From NCBI GenBank assembly GCA_002842135.1, contig PHCD01000072.1:1-8833 (forward strand): a stretch of 8,833 nt of DNA. Direction: 5' to 3'. The position numbers were made by a program, and so were the translations under genes. The notes beneath the pieces are model-generated. The model worked only from the letters and a program-made list of their open reading frames with translations. It was not told the origin of the DNA and did no database searches. This DNA comes from Betaproteobacteria bacterium HGW-Betaproteobacteria-8. GTDB lineage: Bacteria > Pseudomonadota > Gammaproteobacteria > Burkholderiales > Methylophilaceae. Positions 6,283-8,833 of the stretch are shown here, one piece after another (position 1 is the stretch's first letter; each line of letters begins with the position of its first letter).

Positions 6283-6336
6283 ATGACTGCTATAGATAAC
6301 GAGGCTAAATTACATAATCGTGACCGTAACTACTAA
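6283..6336 (+). CDS. Possible 17-codon micro-ORF on the plus strand (speculative)
   Basis: ATG at 6283 opens a 17-residue frame (MTAIDNEAKLHNRDRNY) closed by TAA at 6334. An AAGGA (6269-6273) lies 9 bases before the ATG, a normal Shine-Dalgarno distance. Right after the stop, AAGGAG (6337-6342) precedes a TTG at 6348 that would open only seven codons. Two well-placed ribosome binding sites in a row on the strand opposite every other gene are unusual. The peptide is hydrophilic and unrecognised, and no strong promoter was seen. It may be a remnant of a decayed gene or chance. Confidence 0.2.
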   Translation: MTAIDNEAKLHNRDRNY

Positions 6337-6357
6337 AAGGAGAAAGTTTGCCAGTCC

Positions 6358-6585
6358 TCAGGCAGCGCTGATCGTTTCGGACTTGTGATATTTGCCGACG
6401 ATGTTACGGGCCGATTTGACCAGTGCTGTGGAGCCGTTACTCGCCACAGCATCGATCAAACTCTTGCAATAGGCGGCATCCCGCACAATTTGCGAAGGCT
6501 TGAACGAGAAGCCTTCCTTGCGGGCGCTGGCTACAAAAGCTGAAAGCTCGGAAAGGGTCTGATGATTCAAGTCGGCAAGCTCCAT
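6358..6585 (-). CDS. Small protein of unknown function (75 residues)
   Basis: I do not recognise this protein. It begins MELADLNHQTLSELSAFVAS, continues ARKEGFSFKPSQIVRDAAYC and ends GKYHKSETISAA. It looks soluble, helix-rich and mildly basic in its C-terminal half, with a single cysteine and no signal peptide or membrane segment. Its natural amino-acid mix and the absence of a competing gene on the other strand favour real coding. A GGGA about 8 bases before the ATG is a weak ribosome binding site, and a promoter-like segment lies 30-50 bases upstream. It stands alone between the typA terminator and the rmuC unit, so it is probably transcribed by itself. Confidence 0.6.
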   Translation of the reverse strand: MELADLNHQTLSELSAFVASARKEGFSFKPSQIVRDAAYCKSLIDAVASNGSTALVKSARNIVGKYHKSETISAA

Positions 6586-6615
6586 GTGAAATATCCCGAT
6601 CAGATAATGGAGCGA

Positions 6616-6638
6616 AGTCTAGCGCCGCATAATGACAG
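6616..6638 (-). promoter_or_regulatory. Candidate promoter of the 75-residue protein, with a Pho-box-like half site
   Basis: On the minus strand CTGTCATTAT (6638-6629) is followed after 7 bases by a -10-like TAGACT (6621-6616). CTGTCAT is the half-site core of PhoB boxes, which replace the -35 element about 10 bases before a -10. Only one good half site is present; the 11-base-offset position shows little similarity. Phosphate control is therefore a suggestion only. Confidence 0.28.
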
Positions 6639-6693
6639 TTTGATTAAAACCTCCGCCAGCACACGCAACAAAGGTGAATGCTAAAGAGACAAT

Positions 6694-6721
6694 AAAAAAC
6701 CCGACCTAAGCCGGGCTTTTT
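6694..6721 (-). terminator. Rho-independent terminator of typA
   Basis: A 12-bp stem with a 4-base loop, containing two G-T wobbles on the minus-strand RNA, has an A run on one side and a T run on the other. It lies 44 bases beyond the typA stop. The GC core is GCCCGGC against GTCGGGT. Because the flanks are A-rich and T-rich respectively, it could in principle work in both directions, but only typA reads into it here. Confidence 0.87.
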
Positions 6722-6765
6722 ATTGCAATGCCTTTTCACAATTCTTGCACTTAAATGCTTCTACT

Positions 6766-8574
6766 TTAATCCTTGGAAGCGCGCTTACGCTCGTGTTCCA
6801 GCAGATAGCGCTTACGGATGCGGATAGTCTTCGGCGTAATTTCCACCAGTTCATCATCATCGATAAACTCAACGGCGGATTCCAGCGTCAACTGGACAGG
6901 GGGCACCAGACGCACCGCTTCATCAGTGCCGGAAGCTCGAACGTTGGTCAGCTGCTTGCCCTTGATCGGGTTGACTACCAAGTCGTTATCGCGACTGTGG
7001 ATGCCAATCACCATACCTTCATACAAGCGGTCACCCGGGCTGGAGAACATGCGGCCACGATCCTGCAGCTTCCACAGCGCATATGCCACTGCCTCACCCT
7101 GCTCGGATGAGATCAGCACGCCATTGCGACGGCCCGGCATGTCGGCCTTGACCGGTGCATATTCATCGAAGATGTGCGCCATCAGGCCTGTACCGCGCGT
7201 CATGGTCAGGAATTCACTCTGGAAACCAATCAGGCCGCGCGCCGGGATCTTGTATTCCAAGCGGGTACGGCCATTGCCGTCGGACTCCATATTCTGCAGT
7301 TCGCCGCGACGGCGACCCAGTTCTTCCATGACGGCGCCCTGGCAATCATCTTCCAGGTCAACCGTAAGGATTTCATACGGCTCGCACTTCTGGCCGTCGA
7401 TCTCGCGGTAAACCACACGTGGCTTACCCACTGCAATCTCAAAGCCTTCGCGGCGCATGTTTTCCAAGAGGATGGTCAAATGCAGTTCACCACGGCCTGA
7501 AACACGGAAAACATCGGCATCCTGCGTATCTTCCACTCGCAGGGCGACGTTCACCAGCAGTTCCTTGGTCAAACGGTCACGAATCTGGCGACTGGTGACA
7601 AATTTGCCTTCGGTACCGGCCAATGGCGAGGTGTTGACCATGAAGTCCATGGTCAGCGTAGGCTCATCCACACCCAGAATCGGCAGGCCGACCGGGTTTT
7701 CGCGGTCGGCGATGGTGACACCGATACCAATTTCCTCAATGCCTGAGATGATGACGATATCACCGGCTTCCGCTTCTTCCACCGGCACACGCTCCAGACC
7801 CCTGAAACCAAGTACCTGGTTGATACGGCCCTGGGCAGTCTGCTTGTCGCCATTCATGACAACAACGATCTGGCCCGGCTTGATGCGCCCATTAAGAACA
7901 CGGCCCACGCCCAGACGACCGGTATAGGTCGAGTAATCCAGTGCGGAGATCTGCAATTGCAGTGGTGCATTGCTGTCACCCTGCGGCGGCTCCACATGCT
8001 TGAGGATGGTCTCGAACAGCGGACGCATGGTTTCGGATGGGGTATTCATGTCCAATGTAGCGAAGCCGTTCAAGGCGGAGGCATACACTACCGGGAAGTC
8101 CAGCTGTTCATCGGTCGCGCCGAGGTTGGCAAACAAATCAAAGGTCTGGTTGATCACCCAATCGGTGCGCGCACCCGGACGGTCAACCTTGTTAATCACG
8201 ACGATAGGCTTGAGACCCAGCGCTAGTGCCTTCTTGGTGACGAAACGGGTTTGCGGCATCGGGCCTTCAACTGCATCGACCAGCAGCACCACGCCGTCCA
8301 CCATACCCAGTACGCGCTCCACCTCACCGCCGAAGTCAGCGTGTCCCGGTGTGTCGACAATATTAATGTGGGTGCCTTCATAGTTGACAGCCGTATTCTT
8401 GGCAAGAATGGTAATACCACGTTCTTTTTCGATATCACCCGAATCCATGACGCGCTCGGAGACAGCCTGGTGGGATGCAAAGGTGCCTGCCTGTTGCAGG
8501 AGCTTATCCACCATGGTGGTTTTACCGTGGTCAACGTGGGCAATAATGGCAATATTTCTTAGATTTCTGGACAT
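6766..8574 (-). CDS. typA: Ribosome-associated translational GTPase TypA/BipA
   Basis: TypA/BipA is a ribosome-binding GTPase of the EF-G/EF-Tu class that helps 50S assembly and growth under cold and other stress. The protein has 602 residues (E. coli ~607). The G domain shows G1 AHVDHGKT (12-19), G2 RGITI (52-56), G3 DTPGH (74-78), G4 NKVD (128-131) and G5 SAL (166-168). EF-Tu domain 2-like, EF-G III- and V-like regions and the BipA-specific C-terminal domain follow, ending in the usual lysine/arginine-rich [15 protein letters not shown]. The ATG at 8574 gives the canonical [13 protein letters not shown] opening. No Shine-Dalgarno sequence precedes it; the bases just before are pyrimidine-rich (CACTCCT). 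It is monocistronic as far as visible: own promoter candidate upstream, terminator downstream. Confidence 0.98.
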   Translation of the reverse strand: MSRNLRNIAIIAHVDHGKTTMVDKLLQQAGTFASHQAVSERVMDSGDIEKERGITILAKNTAVNYEGTHINIVDTPGHADFGGEVERVLGMVDGVVLLVDAVEGPMPQTRFVTKKALALGLKPIVVINKVDRPGARTDWVINQTFDLFANLGATDEQLDFPVVYASALNGFATLDMNTPSETMRPLFETILKHVEPPQGDSNAPLQLQISALDYSTYTGRLGVGRVLNGRIKPGQIVVVMNGDKQTAQGRINQVLGFRGLERVPVEEAEAGDIVIISGIEEIGIGVTIADRENPVGLPILGVDEPTLTMDFMVNTSPLAGTEGKFVTSRQIRDRLTKELLVNVALRVEDTQDADVFRVSGRGELHLTILLENMRREGFEIAVGKPRVVYREIDGQKCEPYEILTVDLEDDCQGAVMEELGRRRGELQNMESDGNGRTRLEYKIPARGLIGFQSEFLTMTRGTGLMAHIFDEYAPVKADMPGRRNGVLISSEQGEAVAYALWKLQDRGRMFSSPGDRLYEGMVIGIHSRDNDLVVNPIKGKQLTNVRASGTDEAVRLVPPVQLTLESAVEFIDDDELVEITPKTIRIRKRYLLEHERKRASKD

Positions 8575-8618
8575 AGGAGTGCTTTAGGGACGGAAAACCG
8601 TTTGATTGAAAGGGCGCG

Positions 8619-8627
8619 ATTCTACCA
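8619..8627 (-). promoter_or_regulatory. Candidate extended -10 promoter of typA
   Basis: On the minus strand TGGTAGAAT combines an extended TGn with TAGAAT (5 of 6 to TATAAT). No good -35 is present at 16-18 bases, which extended -10 promoters tolerate. Transcription would begin near 8612, leaving a leader of about 38 bases that contains a small hairpin (ACGG-AAAA-CCGT, 8590-8601). Confidence 0.42.
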
Positions 8628-8658
8628 CATAAGTAACTAGAGTATTTCGATAAATCCT

Positions 8659-8686
8659 TTGACAAATCAATTCTAATGCGTATACT
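8659..8686 (+). promoter_or_regulatory. Strong sigma70-type promoter pointing out of the right edge
   Basis: A perfect TTGACA (8659-8664), a 16-base spacer and TATACT (8681-8686, 5 of 6) lie on the plus strand. Initiation would fall near 8693. It is divergent from typA and drives whatever gene lies beyond the window. The remaining 140 bases hold no convincing gene, only short frames (see findings). The GC-rich stretch right after the -10 resembles a stringent-type discriminator. Confidence 0.6.
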
Positions 8687-8833
8687 TCGCGGCAGATTCA
8701 GTCTTAGTTGATTGATGATTCATCGCCCTAGCCTCTCGAAGCCCGATGTCATTTTGTGGCTCTCTTGTATTTGTTACCGGTTAGTGGCTATGCCCGTGCG
8801 CCGGTAAGAATACTGAATACATTCATTTAGTTT

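Noticed and set aside
7457..7927. 156-codon plus-strand frame opposite typA
   Set aside because: Ser/Thr/Arg-rich shadow of a highly conserved GTPase.
1..8833. CRISPR arrays, insertion sequences, tRNA or rRNA genes
   Set aside because: No regularly spaced repeats, transposase frames, terminal inverted repeats or recognisable RNA gene sequences were found by reading either strand.

Overview
This 8.8-kb window looks like a conserved chromosomal segment of a betaproteobacterium, perhaps from the Nitrosomonadales, Gallionellaceae or Methylophilaceae neighbourhood. That placement is inferred from the gene set and protein wording, not computed. Every well-supported gene lies on the minus strand, so transcription runs from high to low coordinates. 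No stretch longer than 300 bases lacks a gene. The largest non-coding blocks are about 259 bases at the right edge, 180 bases after typA and 165 bases before rmuC.

In order of transcription: typA/bipA (8574-6766), a ribosome-associated translational GTPase, ends in a strong intrinsic terminator. A separate 75-codon gene of unknown function (6585-6358) follows, with what may be its own promoter. Next is a compact four-gene unit: rmuC (6192-4876), a 63-codon unknown (4879-4688, ATGA overlap), moaD (4675-4424) and moaE (4422-3967). The two Moa proteins form molybdopterin synthase. RmuC is a membrane-anchored coiled-coil protein with a nuclease-like fold, and its link to cofactor synthesis here is probably only positional.

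A Lon-family AAA+ protease gene (3913-1730) follows with a candidate promoter of its own, and hslR (Hsp15, 1724-1314) follows 5 bases after its stop. This pair forms a small proteostasis or ribosome-rescue unit. After 85 bases comes a type II toxin-antitoxin pair: a ParD-like antitoxin (1228-995) and a RelE/ParE-type toxin (998-720), joined by an ATGA overlap and preceded by a near-palindromic candidate operator. Only 26 bases later begins rfbB/rmlB (dTDP-glucose 4,6-dehydratase), cut by the left edge after 231 codons. It would start a surface-polysaccharide (dTDP-rhamnose) locus.

The right edge holds divergent promoters: one for typA and a strong-looking sigma70-type promoter pointing rightward out of the window.

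Most of the window is ordinary core genome, and I found no convincing new multi-gene system. The items most worth a second look are the toxin-antitoxin module wedged before rfbB, an inverted repeat around a perfect TATAAT at the rmuC start (implying an almost leaderless mRNA), a tandem 16-bp repeat over the protease start codon, two unknown small proteins, a possible plus-strand micro-ORF pair before rmuC, and the outward promoter at the right edge.
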